DNA of 64,000 nucleotides from Linnemannia schmuckeri (taxonomy: Eukaryota > Mortierellomycota > Mortierellomycetes > Mortierellales > Mortierellaceae): NCBI GenBank assembly GCA_029449235.1, contig JANATG010000005.1, positions 1,860,001 to 1,924,000 on the forward strand, written 5' to 3'. Below the pieces are notes generated by a model. The model did not search any database. It was given only the letters and a program-made list of their open reading frames with translations, and had not been told where the DNA came from. A program made the translations under genes and the position numbers. Positions within the stretch are counted from its first letter, which is position 1. Each line of letters starts with the position of its first letter. Positions 1-12,200 of the stretch are shown here, one piece after another.

Positions 1-64
1 ATGACTCACACTCGCACTTCTCCTTTGTTTTGGTATCCGGCAAACGCTATTTCTTTTCCTTTAG

Positions 65-2845
65 GTCTCCCCTACCCCCGAGTATGTCGCTCACCGTATC
101 GCCATGTTCGACGAGCTCAAGAAGAAGGCTGACGAAGCTGACGCTGGTAAGAATAGGGCTTCTTCCAAGACTATCAGGACGGATACTTTTACATTCGATG
201 ATTGTATCTCACACCAGACGACTGACTCTATTGTGATTGCTTCTTTTTTTGTTGATTACTTGTCCTTTGCACATTTTAGCTCAGCCTCGCGTCCCCATCA
301 CCATCACCATGCCTGATGGCTCTACCCGCGAGGGAACGGCTTGGGAGACTTCGCCCTTGGATATTGCCAAGCAGATCGCCAAGTCTCTTGCTGAGCGCGT
401 TGTCATCGCTAAGGTAAACAATACAAGGATATAGCGCAGGTTGAAGGGCGCGATCAATTGACGTTTGTCATGATGGAGCATGAACAATGAACACGACTAT
501 CTCTAACGCCTAGATGCCCTTTACTGCCGGTCATGACTATAGGTTGACAAAGTTCTTTGGGATTTGGAGAGACCCATGGTTGCTTCATGCAAGCTCGAGC
601 TCTTGGACTTTGAGCACGAGGAGGGCAAGGCCGTGTTCTGGCATTCGTCTGCTCACGTTCTAGGAGAGGCTTGCGAGAAGCACTACGGATGCCACTTGTG
701 CATTGGACCACCAATTGAGGATGGTTTCTACTACGAGATGGCCATGAAGGATGAGCGGTATGTCTATATATTTTGGATTCCAAGGATATATACAACCTTT
801 ATGCAGACTTGAGAATCGATGATGTTTATATTACTTATCGACGCTTTGATATATCCTATTTTGCTCTTAGTGTTGTTTCCCAGAGCGACTATGCTAACTT
901 GGAGACTTGCGCCAAGAACGCCATCAAAGAGAAGCAGCAGTTTGTTCGTTTGGAGATGAAGAAGGAGGAGCTCTTGGAGATGTTCAAGGTTAGCTGATCA
1001 TTTTATGACTCCGCCCCTTTTCGGCAGTTATCTACACAGCGTCCTTGGAGATGGATAAATCAGGATACGATGGACTAACGTATCAAAACTTCTCTTTATT
1101 TTCTACTACAGCACAACCAATACAAGGTTCATTTGATCCAGTCTAAGATCCCCGATGGTACCTCCACTACTGTCTACCGTTGCGGACCCTTGATCGATTT
1201 GTGCCGTGGACCCCATATTCCCAACACTGGCAGAATCAAGGCGTTCGCCGTCATGAAGGCAAGTTGTAACTTTTGTGCTTTTCACATTCAATGTCGAGAT
1301 ACAAGGCACAAAAGGTGAATCTAGGACTGAAAGCGCAGTATTTCTAACATATCACACCTTTAATTAACGCTTGAATTATAGAACTCTGCTTCGTACTTCT
1401 TGGGTGATGCCAAGAACGACTCTCTTCAGCGTATCTACGGTGTCTCTTTCCCCGACACCAAGCAGATGACTGAGCACAAGAAGTTCTTGGAGGAGGCCGC
1501 CAAGCGCGACCATCGCAAGATCGGAAAGGAGCAGGAGCTGTTCTTCTTCCACGATCTCTCCCCTGGATCGTGCTTCTTCCTCCCTCACGGAACCCGCATC
1601 TACAACACCCTTATGGATTTCATCAAGGGCGAGTACCACAAGCGCGGATACACTGAGGTCATGTCGCCCAACATGTACAACGTCAAGTTGTGGCACACTT
1701 CGGGACACTGGCAGAACTACCAAGAGAATATGTTCTCGTTTGCCGTTGAGAAGGATACCTTTGCCCTTAAGCCCATGAACTGCCCTGGACACTGCTTGAT
1801 GTTTGGCGTCCGTGAGCGTTCGTACCGTGAGCTCCCTCTCCGCTTTGCCGACTTTGGTGTCCTTCACCGTAACGAGGCCTCTGGAGCCCTCAGTGGTTTG
1901 ACCCGTGTCCGTCGTTTCCAGCAGGACGATGCTCATTTGTTCTGCCGTCTCGACCAGCTCGGAGCTGAGATGGATGCCACCCTCGACTTTTTGCAGTACG
2001 TCTATGGCATTTTCGGATTTGAGTTTTCGTTGGCTCTTTCCACCCGCCCTGAGAAGTTCCTCGGAAAGATTGAGGAGTGGGATATTGCCGAGAAGGTAAT
2101 ACTGTTTCATTTTTGGTGGCGTATATATTAACATTTGCATTGCTATAAATGTTAATATCTGGAACGTTACGCTTAGAGGTCTTAACAAACAAATATCGTT
2201 CCTTATGATACTTAGCACCTCACTGATGCTCTTAACCGCTTCGGTCGCCCATGGACCATCAACCCCGAGGATGGTGCTTTCTACGGTCCCAAGATTGATA
2301 TTCTGATCCGCGACAGTTTGCGCCGTAGCCATCAGTGCGCCACTATCCAGCTCGACTTCCAGTTGCCTGAGCGTTTTGGACTCGAGTACCGCAACAGCGG
2401 AGGAGAAGCTTCTGATTTCTCTCGCCCTCTGATTATCCATCGTGCCATGTTAGGATCGTTGGAGCGTATGATTGCTATTTTGACCGAGTCTTGCGCTGGT
2501 CGCTGGGACTTTTGGTTGTCGCCTCGCCAGGTCCAGGTGATCCCTGTTGCTGCTGCCTTGATTCCTTACGCCGAGAAGGTGCAGAAGCAGCTCCACGATG
2601 CTGGTTTCTTTGTTGATGTCGATACTTCTGACTCGACTTTGAACAAGAAGATCCGTAACGCCGAGATCGCTCAATACAACTTTATCTTTGTTGTTGGTGC
2701 CGAAGAGGAGTCGTCGAATTCTGTCAACGTCCGCAGCCGCGATGACGTTGACAGCAAGGCCAAGGGTCAGGTTCGTCCTTTGGAGGAGGTTCTTTCGAAG
2801 CTCAAGGAGTTGAAGGACAAGAAGTTGCGTGGCTCCCGCATCTAA
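65..2845 (+). CDS. THS1: Threonyl-tRNA synthetase, cytosolic type (5' end outside window)
   Basis: Class II aminoacyl-tRNA synthetase that charges tRNA-Thr. Seven exons are visible: 65-146, 280-413, 543-757, 886-988, 1112-1258, 1382-2095 and 2216-2845, together 674 residues in one frame. The first in-window exon starts at an acceptor, so the initiator exon lies left of position 1. Order of domains: a TGS domain (VPITITMPDGS), the editing/SAD domain (HSSAHVLGEA; CGPLIDLCRGPH), then the class II core with the zinc-site motif MNCPGHC, motif 2 (LHRNEASGALSGLTRVRRF), motif 3 (ERMIAILTE) and a C-terminal anticodon-binding domain (LSPRQVQVIPV). Exon 886 uses the second AG of a CAGAG acceptor, because only that keeps the frame. 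The intron 1259-1381 starts with GC rather than GT. Identity is secure; the exact N-terminus is unknown. Confidence 0.95.
1259..1381 (+). other. GC-AG intron in threonyl-tRNA synthetase
   Basis: The donor reads AAG|GCAAGT and the acceptor TATAG|AAC. Joining them gives VMK-NSASYFLG, the sequence expected across this conserved part of the enzyme, while no GT donor nearby keeps the frame. A branch-point-like TTCTAAC lies inside. Confidence 0.85.
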
Positions 2846-4279
2846 GTTTGTTGATCCCTTGGAGTAACGAGTACGTCCCAGCAGTAGTGCAATGAAATAT
2901 ATTTGTGTTTTTCTCAATCGCCTCGTATTGTGATGGTGGCGGTTTGAGGCTGTGGTGGGATGAATGGTTTGCTGTCTTGTGTGACCCTTAACCGCACAGA
3001 ACAACAATTTAAGCATCGCAGTCACTTTTTTACAGTCCTCGAAAGTTGGGGTTGTTCAGCGGACTTCAAAACGATGTCCGAATGTCGAACCAAGGAGATT
3101 TCGAATGAATAAGCGCAATTGTCGAAACACAACAACAACCTGCAAGTTTGCAACAACAAAGAAAAAAAAAAAAAAAAAGACCAATGCAACGAGAAGGCTA
3201 AAAGGGGAAAGAACAGGAGGATGTGTTCTTTGTGCAAGTGAGTAAATGGGGGTGAGCATAAGCATAGGATGCACATGGGTTAGTATGTGTGGATCATGGA
3301 CGGTATCTTTCTTTGCTCAGCGATTTTCATGATAGTAGAGACAAAAAGAAAAAAAAAGGGGGTCTGTTGGAGGAGAAAAAAAAGAAATGGTTGATCCTGT
3401 TGCTGTGTAAACTCTCTATCTTTCAAGGGGCGAGGAAAAGGGTCTGGCAATGATTGATCATGTTCTTTGGTCCTGAGAAAAGAGAGGCGACAAGAGGATT
3501 CGACATTGAATGACTGGCCGACTAAGTGATCCTGATGCTCTAGAAAATGACATGGAGTGATCGCTATCACTACCACCACCCTCCTCCTTCTCAACCATTG
3601 ATGACTGAAATGGCAAATGAAGCAAGGATTGCTATTAAAGTAAGAGTGAAGTAAAGTAGTACAAGTGCTCGGAATCCGACATCCCTTTGGGTCCTTTTTG
3701 TGTCTGGTCTTTGGCTTGGTCTGGTCGGGGGACCAACAAAAAAAATTCTACTTGAACCAAGATAAGTAATGAATAACCGTTATTACTTTATCGCAACCCA
3801 CTCAAGCAGCAATAAGGGCAACAGGGCAAGACATCCCAAGTCTTAGCTTCTTTCCCCTTACTTTGTTGTTGCTGACGATGAACTTTCTCAATCGCAACTT
3901 ATTGGTGCAAATCGCACGCTACCCTTTGCTAAGTGTTCCTGTGTTTGTTTTTTTTGCGATCCCTCGGATTCCCTCCTTCATAAAGATCGCCACCTGTCCG
4001 ACTTTTTTTCTCTTTTTCTTCTTTCCTTTCTTTCTTCCTCTTCCTTCTTCCTCCTCCTCCTCTCCATCCATCCTCCCTCCTCCCTCCTCCATCCTTCCCT
4101 TCCGACCTCTCACCCTCGGCCGTTTCCCTTTTTGTCTCTCTCCTTCCTTTCCATTCCTCCCTCAACCCCAACGAGGCATTAATCCTATCCAGGGCTTTGT
4201 AATATTTTTTTTACATCTGAGCGTGATCCATCAATTTTTTTTTTCAGGAACGGATTTTATCGACACATTCAGGAAAAAA
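2846..4279. other. Intergenic: synthetase 3' end and desaturase promoter/leader
   Basis: No convincing gene. It holds A-rich runs (3163-3178, 3350-3357), then a strongly pyrimidine-rich plus-strand tract at about 3996-4160 that probably marks the desaturase leader. A T-rich tract ending in CAG at about 4238-4248 could be the acceptor of a 5'UTR intron. Confidence 0.5.
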
Positions 4280-5470
4280 ATGGCTCCTCCCAACACTATC
4301 GATGCCGGTTTGACCCACCGCCATGTTGTTAACCCCACTGCTGCCCCCGTCAAGGCCGCCTATGAGCGCAACTACGAGCTCCCCGAGTTCACGATCAAGG
4401 AGATCCGTGAATGCATCCCTGCTCACTGCTTCGAGCGTTCCGGATTCCGTGGTCTTTGCCATGTTGCCATCGATCTCACCTGGGCATCGCTCCTCTTCTT
4501 GGCCGCTACTCAGATCGACAAGTTTGAGAACCCTCTGATCCGTTACTTGGCTTGGCCTATCTACTGGGTGATGCAGGGCATTGTCTGCACAGGCATTTGG
4601 GTTCTTGCCCACGAGTGCGGCCACCAATCGTTCTCGACCTCCAAGACACTCAACAACACCGTCGGCTGGATCTTGCACTCGTTCCTCTTGGTCCCCTACC
4701 ACTCCTGGAGAATCTCGCACTCGAAGCATCACAAGGCCACCGGCCACATGACCAAGGACCAGGTCTTTGTCCCCAAGACCCGTAGCCAGGTTGGATTGCC
4801 CGCCAAGAAGGAGACCGTCGTTGAGGACGATGAGGCCGTTCACCTGGACGAGGAGGCCCCCATTGTGACCCTGTTCTGGATGCTCGTCCAGTTCCTGTTC
4901 GGTTGGCCCGCCTACCTGGCTGTCAACGCCTCGGGCCAGGACTACGGCCAGTGGACCTCCCACTTCCACACCTGGTCGCCCATCTTTGAAGCCCGCAATT
5001 TCACCGATGTTGTCCTCTCTGACCTCGGAGTTCTTGTCACCTTGGGAGCCCTCATCTACGCCTCTCTTCAGACCTCGCTCCTCACCGTGACAAAGTACTA
5101 CATTGTCCCCTACCTCTTTGTTAACTTTTGGTTGGTCCTCATCACCTTCCTCCAGCATACCGACCCCAAGCTCCCCCACTACCGCGAGAATGTCTGGAAC
5201 TTCCAGCGTGGCGCCCTTTGCACCGTCGACCGCTCGTTCGGCAAGTTCTTGGACCACATGTTCCACGGTATCGTCCACACCCACGTTGCCCACCACTTGT
5301 TCTCCCAGATGCCGTTCTACCATGCCGAGGAGGCTACCGCCTGTCTCAAGAAGTTGCTCGGCAAGCACTATGTCTACGATGATACCCCTATCGTCCTCGC
5401 CACCTGGAGATCCTTCCGTGAGTGCCGATTCGTTGAGGACGAGGGTGACGTTGTCTTCTTCAAGAAGTAA
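4280..5470 (+). CDS. FAD2: Oleate delta-12 (omega-6) fatty acid desaturase
   Basis: Membrane-bound ER acyl-lipid desaturase that turns oleate into linoleate, the entry step to polyunsaturated fatty acids. It is one uninterrupted 396-residue exon starting MAPPNTIDAGLT, the start known for the Mortierella alpina enzyme. The three di-iron histidine boxes are present: HECGH, HSKHH (in WRISHSKHHKATGH) and HVAHH (in HTHVAHHLFSQMPF). Hydrophobic segments flank them (WASLLFLAA; YWVMQGIVCTGIWVLAHE; VTLFWMLVQFLFGWPAYLA; LFVNFWLVLITFLQ). The ATG at 4280 sits in an A-rich context. The frame happens to stay open upstream to 3863 through CT-rich DNA, but that part encodes only F/P/S-rich low complexity and is treated as leader. 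No frameshift or missing residue seen. Confidence 0.97.
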   Translation: MAPPNTIDAGLTHRHVVNPTAAPVKAAYERNYELPEFTIKEIRECIPAHCFERSGFRGLCHVAIDLTWASLLFLAATQIDKFENPLIRYLAWPIYWVMQGIVCTGIWVLAHECGHQSFSTSKTLNNTVGWILHSFLLVPYHSWRISHSKHHKATGHMTKDQVFVPKTRSQVGLPAKKETVVEDDEAVHLDEEAPIVTLFWMLVQFLFGWPAYLAVNASGQDYGQWTSHFHTWSPIFEARNFTDVVLSDLGVLVTLGALIYASLQTSLLTVTKYYIVPYLFVNFWLVLITFLQHTDPKLPHYRENVWNFQRGALCTVDRSFGKFLDHMFHGIVHTHVAHHLFSQMPFYHAEEATACLKKLLGKHYVYDDTPIVLATWRSFRECRFVEDEGDVVFFKK

Positions 5471-8400
5471 AAACGGCTCCTCATCCACGACGCCCTTCGT
5501 ATGAACTTCGTTGTGCCTCTTTGCACATAGTCCTGGCGATTTCGTACATTACTTTTCTGTTTAAAAAACAACCAAAAAATTTACACCCCATAAAAGCATT
5601 TTCGTTTGCCGTAGGATTAGGCAACATTTCATTTTTTCAATAACATTAAGTTCCTCTCGTGAGGGACTTACCAAACATACACGCCTGTCTTTCTCACTTT
5701 TTTCCGAAGAGTTTCTTTGTTTTCATTTTTGTATGTTTATTGTGTTCTTTAATGGATAAAACGTGAGCGTTCGGAAGAAAAGATAACGATTTTTGGCTTT
5801 CTATTGTACTCCTTGTTTTTCTTTTCTTGCACTCCCTTTTTTCCTGTAAAGTGGTTTCCCATGAAAGGAGCACTGCATGTGTTTAGTTGGTTTTTTTTTT
5901 TTTTATTTTGCATATGATTATGCTGGTGATGGCATTTCTGTAATGTCAGCATTGAAGCGGAAGTGGAATAAAATGAGCAGGAAGAAGGTAAAAAAAAAAA
6001 AAAGTAGGCGTGATGCCGCTGAGGAAGGGAGCCAACCGGGTGTGGAAATGGCTGTGCAAAAAAAGTGATTTTGAGAGCCAGTTAGGTCTTCTCCGTCCCC
6101 TCAGCCAAAAAGAAGGCTTCAGCCACTTATTCCTTTATAGTTCACTCTCCTTTTACCTTTCTTTATTTCTGCTCATCTTTTCTCTTGGCCCAATCCTCGA
6201 CAATTCACACGATGCTTTGTTCTCGTTCCTAGGGAAAAAAAAAGATGTTTATTGTATTTCGCCCATGCCCATCCCATCGAAAGCGCAGCAAAGCTTATTT
6301 TCTTTCGTTTATCTGCCATCAAGTAGGTCTAAGAATGTGCTGATCAGATAAGCCTATTTCACGAAAAAGCCCTGATCAAATCTTTGACACTCCTAGTCCC
6401 AATAAAAAAGAAAAAAATATGTCTGGTCAAGAGAGAAGCAACGAGGCCAAGAGAGAAGCAACGAGCGAGTACGAGTCCATCCATTCAAAAAAAAAAGCTA
6501 ATACCAACAATCGAAAAAGAAGGGCGCCTGGCCTTTATATCGCTTACTCAAATGTCCTTGTACTTTGCATACTGAATAAAGGGAGGCAGCGTTGTATTTT
6601 CCACATGCCATTCAGGAGGTGCGTCTGGCTTTCATTCAGGTCGACCTGTCCAAAGCCTTAGGTTTTGAGGCGCATGATATTTTTTTTGCTTAAAAAACAC
6701 AACAAAGACCAGATTTATGTTTATTAGCTTGAGCATGATACAAGTGACAACAACATTCAGCAGGTGGCTGAAAGTGAGCTGAAAAAGTCAAGTGTCTGTA
6801 ACTATGTAATTGGGAAACGAGCTACACATGTCGTACAGAGTCAAGACGAAAAACAGAGGCGTTCAAAGTGAGTGAGTGTGCTCTTCTTTTTTTTCCTCAC
6901 CAAACTCACAATCGTCGTCATCGATTTCATCAGTCCTTTCATCCATACCTAGAAAGCGTTTTCAAATTCTATTTATTTGAACTTTCGACCATATCTCTCT
7001 GTTGACGGACCATGGTATGTGTGGCGTTATCCACAAAAACCCCAAAACGAGTTACGATCAAGGGAAAGAAGAACGTCGTCGTCATCTCGTTCAGATTAAG
7101 GGAGAGAGAGAGAATCTTTCGTATGCTTCAAGATCGATCGTGCTGTCTTTAGTCTTGCTCGGATGAACGTGTTTTGGGACTAGTAGGTTGGGAAAGGGAA
7201 CCAGCAGGCAGGAAAAGAAAGACCAATGGCCATTGGACTATTCAAATCATTGATCATTTGAGGCACCATAAAGGGGGGAAGGGAGGAACATGCAACAAGC
7301 GCCCATTTTATTCTTGTTCTCTTTCCATATTTCATGACCATTTACTGGTTCAGTGACAACCAACTATGCAGCAAGCAAAAACAGTCGTAAAAATACACCA
7401 CAGTGTAAAATAGGGGACGCTCGAATATGTGTTACCACACAGACCATAGTCGAGTGCGCGGGAAAGAAGAAAGTTCTTTCTTTAGCGTGGTAAAGAATCC
7501 TTCCATGAATGCCCTTTCTTCCATCCCTCTTTTTCTTCCTCCCCTGCCTTAATACACCTTTGTTTGGTATCCCTTTTGAAGGGTGTTTCCGAAAGGGTCT
7601 GCATGACAAAATATTTGTTTTCTTTCCAATTGCTCGAGAACTACTCGAAGCCTAGAAGATACATTTTGCTCTTTCTCTTAGGCGTGAATAACATTTGTTG
7701 CCTTTAATGGTCGTCATCCGCACACAAGATCTCGCTGGATGAGTCTGCCGGATGCAAATAGATTAGGGAACCCAGAACCTTTCTTCTCTGCCCCGCATAA
7801 TGGGCATTTCTTCTTTATGGATTGAAAGGCGGGAGCGTGAACGAGTCTCATTCCTCCTTGACCTTTCCTTCCCCTTGCGAGTTTCGACTCATTCTTGCTT
7901 ATAACAGTTTTCTTTTACAATGACCATATGAACCAAGGCCACTTTCTTACCGTTCTTGTTCTTGTTCATTCCCTGTCACTCCTTTAATATCGTTCAATCC
8001 CTTTTGACCGTTCGCAAACGAATCATTTTCAACTATTTCCATGTGCAGTGCCTTACTTGACTAATTGCTTCACTGTGACAAGATAGAATGCCCTCGAATC
8101 TTTTCCCCTTTTTTAAAACAAATCCGTCAGTCATCTGTTCATCCCATAGTCAAAAAAAAAAAAAAATAGAGTGAACACACAAAAGAAAATGCGGCGGAGT
8201 GTGCCTGCGACGGCATTGGCCATCTTCATATCCCTCGGACTTCTGTCTGCAGTGATGTCCAATGGGTTGTGTTGTGATTCTGGCCTGCCCGTGTAACCTG
8301 TAAGTCTTTGTTTTCCTTTAGACAACAACTGTAACGTATTACCCATATCCCCCTCTAGTCCAGTCGTCCTCCCTCTTCCTCTCTTTTATTTTTGTTTACA

Positions 8401-9261
8401 TGGAGGGTGTTTTGAGCACACACATCATCGCAAACACCATAAACACAAAACATCATCATCATCATACAACTCCTCGTTACTCTATTCTCAGCCATTGGAT
8501 GTTAACATACATACAAACAAACACAAATAAACACCTTTACCCTCTTCTTCCCTTCTTCCCTCCTCTTTTCTCTTTCTTTCTTCCTTTCTTCTTTTATTTC
8601 CTTTCCTCTCTCGTAATTCTTTCCTTTCCATTCTCCTATCTCTCCCTCTCTATCTGGACCTGTTACTGTTCGTTCCATTATAACAACCACAATTCTTTAT
8701 GCACATATCCATCCGGCACTCAGATTCACACCTTCCCTTCCCTCTTCTTTCTTCAGTTACTCACCTTCACCTTCATAACCACCTCTATCGCCAACAAAGA
8801 CGCACCAACCTTCTCCTTCGGACGCCGTTCAAAATACAGCCAGCTCTTCATTACTTAACTGCGGACACACACACATACACACCGACAAAAATATCGCACT
8901 GCCACCCTCTCTTCTCTCTTGCCGTCTGTGTGGTTGTTTGCCGTTTCTCTTCCAATTGAGAGCACATTCTTTCCAAGCAAGGCAGTTTGCCCAATCCTCC
9001 ATTTTTCTTTGGTGTGCCTTTCAGTTGTCATCCTGCCCGACCTCCTTGCTCTTTTTTCCCCCCTCTGTTTCCCTAATATCGACTTAATCATTATTCCTTC
9101 CTTTTTTTTCACCAACCAACCAAGCAGCGCCCTCGACGACTCTATTCGTACCTTGCCTCTTCTTCTCCCCCTTGCGTCTCGAAGCAACGACGTAACCGAT
9201 AAATCACATTCGTACATTCGTAACCACAAAGGAACAAAGAACATATACTTCTCTTCTGACG
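5471..9261. other. Long gene-free stretch (3.8 kb)
   Basis: No homology-supported gene, tRNA or transposon was recognised. It contains the desaturase 3' end, several A/T homopolymers (5888-5902, 5992-6003, 8152-8165) and a pyrimidine-rich plus-strand tract at about 8530-8650 followed by CA-rich DNA (8700-8890). The last part probably holds the promoter and leader of the C2/pseudokinase gene. Short open frames here are low-complexity translations. Confidence 0.5.
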
Positions 9262-12200
9262 ATGGTGCAATCATTCCCAAGAGGCCTTGAGGTGACAGCA
9301 GTGTGCGCCAAGGACTTGGCAAAGCGGAAATTGATTGGGACACAAGGCATGTAAACCTTTTCTATGTTTGATAGTCCAACTTCCTGAAGATGAGTTCGCG
9401 TTTTGAACAATTGTGAGAGAGTCTTCAGCTTGCTGGAGTTTGAGCGAAGAGAACGACTAGAAATACAAAAAGGGAATGAATGAATGAAAGAGAAACGACC
9501 AATGGCGACATTACTAACATTTGAATAAACTCCATTCCATTTCTCTCCTTGTACTTTCTTTGTCCATGTAGACCCGTACCTGGCGTTTTACATTCAGAAA
9601 CGAACAAAGTTCACTTGGGTCGCCGTCAAAGGAGGTGTCAAACCAGAGTGGAACCAAACGGTAATTGAACGTTTCTAGCTGAAACTCTTACTTTTTTCTT
9701 CACCCCCTTCCTTCTTTGTATACTATTAGTGGTTACCAAGCTGGTTGACTGGTTGGTGTGCATGCATGCATGCAACAAGATGTTTTCTTCTAACCACAAA
9801 GTTGTTTTTTTTTTTTTTTTTTTTTTTTAAATGTGCAATGAATGACTGGGACTGTAGATAAAATTCAACCAAATCTACGACAGCAACTCTCCAGGATCCA
9901 CAACGCTGACGGTCTCCTGTGTGCACAAGAAGACGGGTGTCAAGTTAGGCCATACTGACGGGCTGATTGGCAAGTGCGAGATTGACCTCAAGCAGACCCT
10001 CTTCGTCTCGGAAAGCGGCGTTATCGATGGTACAGTTCACTGTTACACTCCGTCCTCCTCCCTGCCTCTCTCTCTCTTTTTTTTTTTTTTTTGCGCTCGG
10101 TTCAGTTATCTTAGACCTCCTCTTGGTACTTTTGACACGCCTTCGGAGAATGTATGATTGCATCCCTAACTCGTTTCAAACTCGTATATCATTTGTTTTT
10201 CTCTTTGGTTGCGGAAAAACTATAGGTTGGTACCAACTGATGCATGATGGCAAGGAGGCCGGGAAAGTCCAGCTCAGGATTGCATTATGCGAACCCTCTG
10301 TAAGTAATGCCCCTCTGCACCTCTGTTCCAATCCTGCACTCATGTGGTTTGCATTGTTTACCTTTTGGACACTCTTTGTCTTTCTTCTTTCCTTTTGGGC
10401 GGAGCAATTGTGATGGTGGACCCAGGGGTAGTGAGTGGATGAGTGTATGCTTTGCGAGGCGCAATACAAGAGATGGAGGGAAGGAGAGAGAGTGAAGGAG
10501 AGTGCATGGATCCACACTTGATTCGATCGATTTTTGGGCTGGCGCAAGGTTTTTTTTAGCGCGAGCAAAAGGCGGACTTACTTTTACCTTCGACATCTCC
10601 ATCTCCCTTCTTTCCTTCACATCACCCGCCGTCTACAAAAAGGACCATTGAAGACAGACCAATTGAGCCGCTCTTTCTTTTCCTTTCTTCTCCTAACTCA
10701 CCTCCCACAAAAACCCTTCCATTGCAGGCTGAAGAGGACGAGTCCGAAGAGAAGCCGATTCGATTCGACCCAAAGAAATCTCGCTCCGACAAGAAGGCCG
10801 AGAAGAAGACGGAGAAGAAGACCCTTTCCACAAAATCCTCTGCACCATCCTTGTCCACATACAAGAGCAACAAGATCAACAACGCATCATCATCCCTCGA
10901 ATTTTCCTCCTCCTCGTCGTCACCTTTTAACAACAACCTCAAACAAGAGGTTATTGCTCAGCCAGGATCTATCCAACGGAACGCCAGTCAACTGAGTCGA
11001 ACTCGATCCATGGAGGACCTCAAGAAACGCAAGCAGACGATCCGGTTTCAGGAACCCAACATGCGCAGGATGGGCTCCCGGTCATTGGAGGAGGTCCGGA
11101 ACTCGACAGTGACACCTTTGGGCAACAACTCTTCGTCCTCCGATGGCGACTCTCTCCAGACGACCGAGAATGAGGACGATGAGCAACGGAGCATCAGCAG
11201 CCCGAAACAGACCTTCACCCTGCAGGACAGCGAGGGGAACATCAATCCATTGAATGTTCTGATTGCGCCCTTCGACCCGAGCTGGCTGGAGCCTACGCCA
11301 CCCATCTTGCGACGAGCTCTCTCTGCGCAATATTATTATGACGACCTCCATACACAAATGGCGACCAACCCGCGCGATCTCTTCCCACGCTCTCAGTCGC
11401 AGCAAGGGCACATTGAATTCCCCTCGGAGCAGCCACATTACATGTCTAATGGTCATCAGAACTTTCAGTCGTTTAGCCCTACATACAATGGTGACTTTAA
11501 CCAGCCCCAGCAACAGCAGCAACAATATCAGCAGCAGTCGCAGCAACAATATCAGCAGCAGCAGTCGCAACAACAGCAACGACCTTTCAGCCCTGGAATG
11601 ATGCAACAGCCCAGTCGCCAGGGAACCAACATGCCGACCCCTCCTCTTCAGAACTGGCTGCCTCAGACACAGGCACACCAAACCCAACAGCAGATGCCCT
11701 ATCAACCTCACACAGTCTTCCAGCCCCGACAGTCGCGCAGCAGGATGATCGATATAAGTGGGCAATCCAAGCATGCATCTCTCCCTGCTCGATACCAGAT
11801 GCCCGCAAGCCAAATGCAGCATCTCCAAAACATCGACCCCGCCACCGCTGGACAAATCTCGACTCAGGGGGGTGGTAATCATGGTCATGGTGGCATGGCC
11901 ATGACATCGATGGCAGACCAAACATCTCAGACTCTGTACAGTCAACCTATCGTCACCCAGATGCCGACATTGGGACCAGCTGCGGGTTACTTGCCTGATA
12001 CGTATTCACAGGAACATCAGCGAGCATTGTCGAATCAATTGGGCCAGCCTTTGCCCCCACAGGCCATGCCAGTCCATCCAACCCTTGGCCCCGATCCTCG
12101 TTTGAATAACAGCTATAATGGCTTCAGGAAGCCGAGTGCACTTGCCGAGGTTGAGCGACCAGAACGACCTGTTACCCGGAACACGTTCTATACCAACCAA

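Noticed and set aside
1376..2440. 354-codon antisense frame across the threonyl-tRNA synthetase
   Set aside because: Same codon-bias shadow; the sense strand carries the conserved enzyme.
3863..4279. In-frame N-terminal extension of the desaturase
   Set aside because: The 139 extra codons are open only because the DNA is CT-rich. They encode F/P/S/L low complexity, and known Mortierella desaturases start at MAPPNTID.
4244..5488. 414-codon antisense frame across the desaturase
   Set aside because: Mirror of the strongly biased codon use of the sense gene (many NNC codons). Composition is G/V/E/D-rich without motifs.
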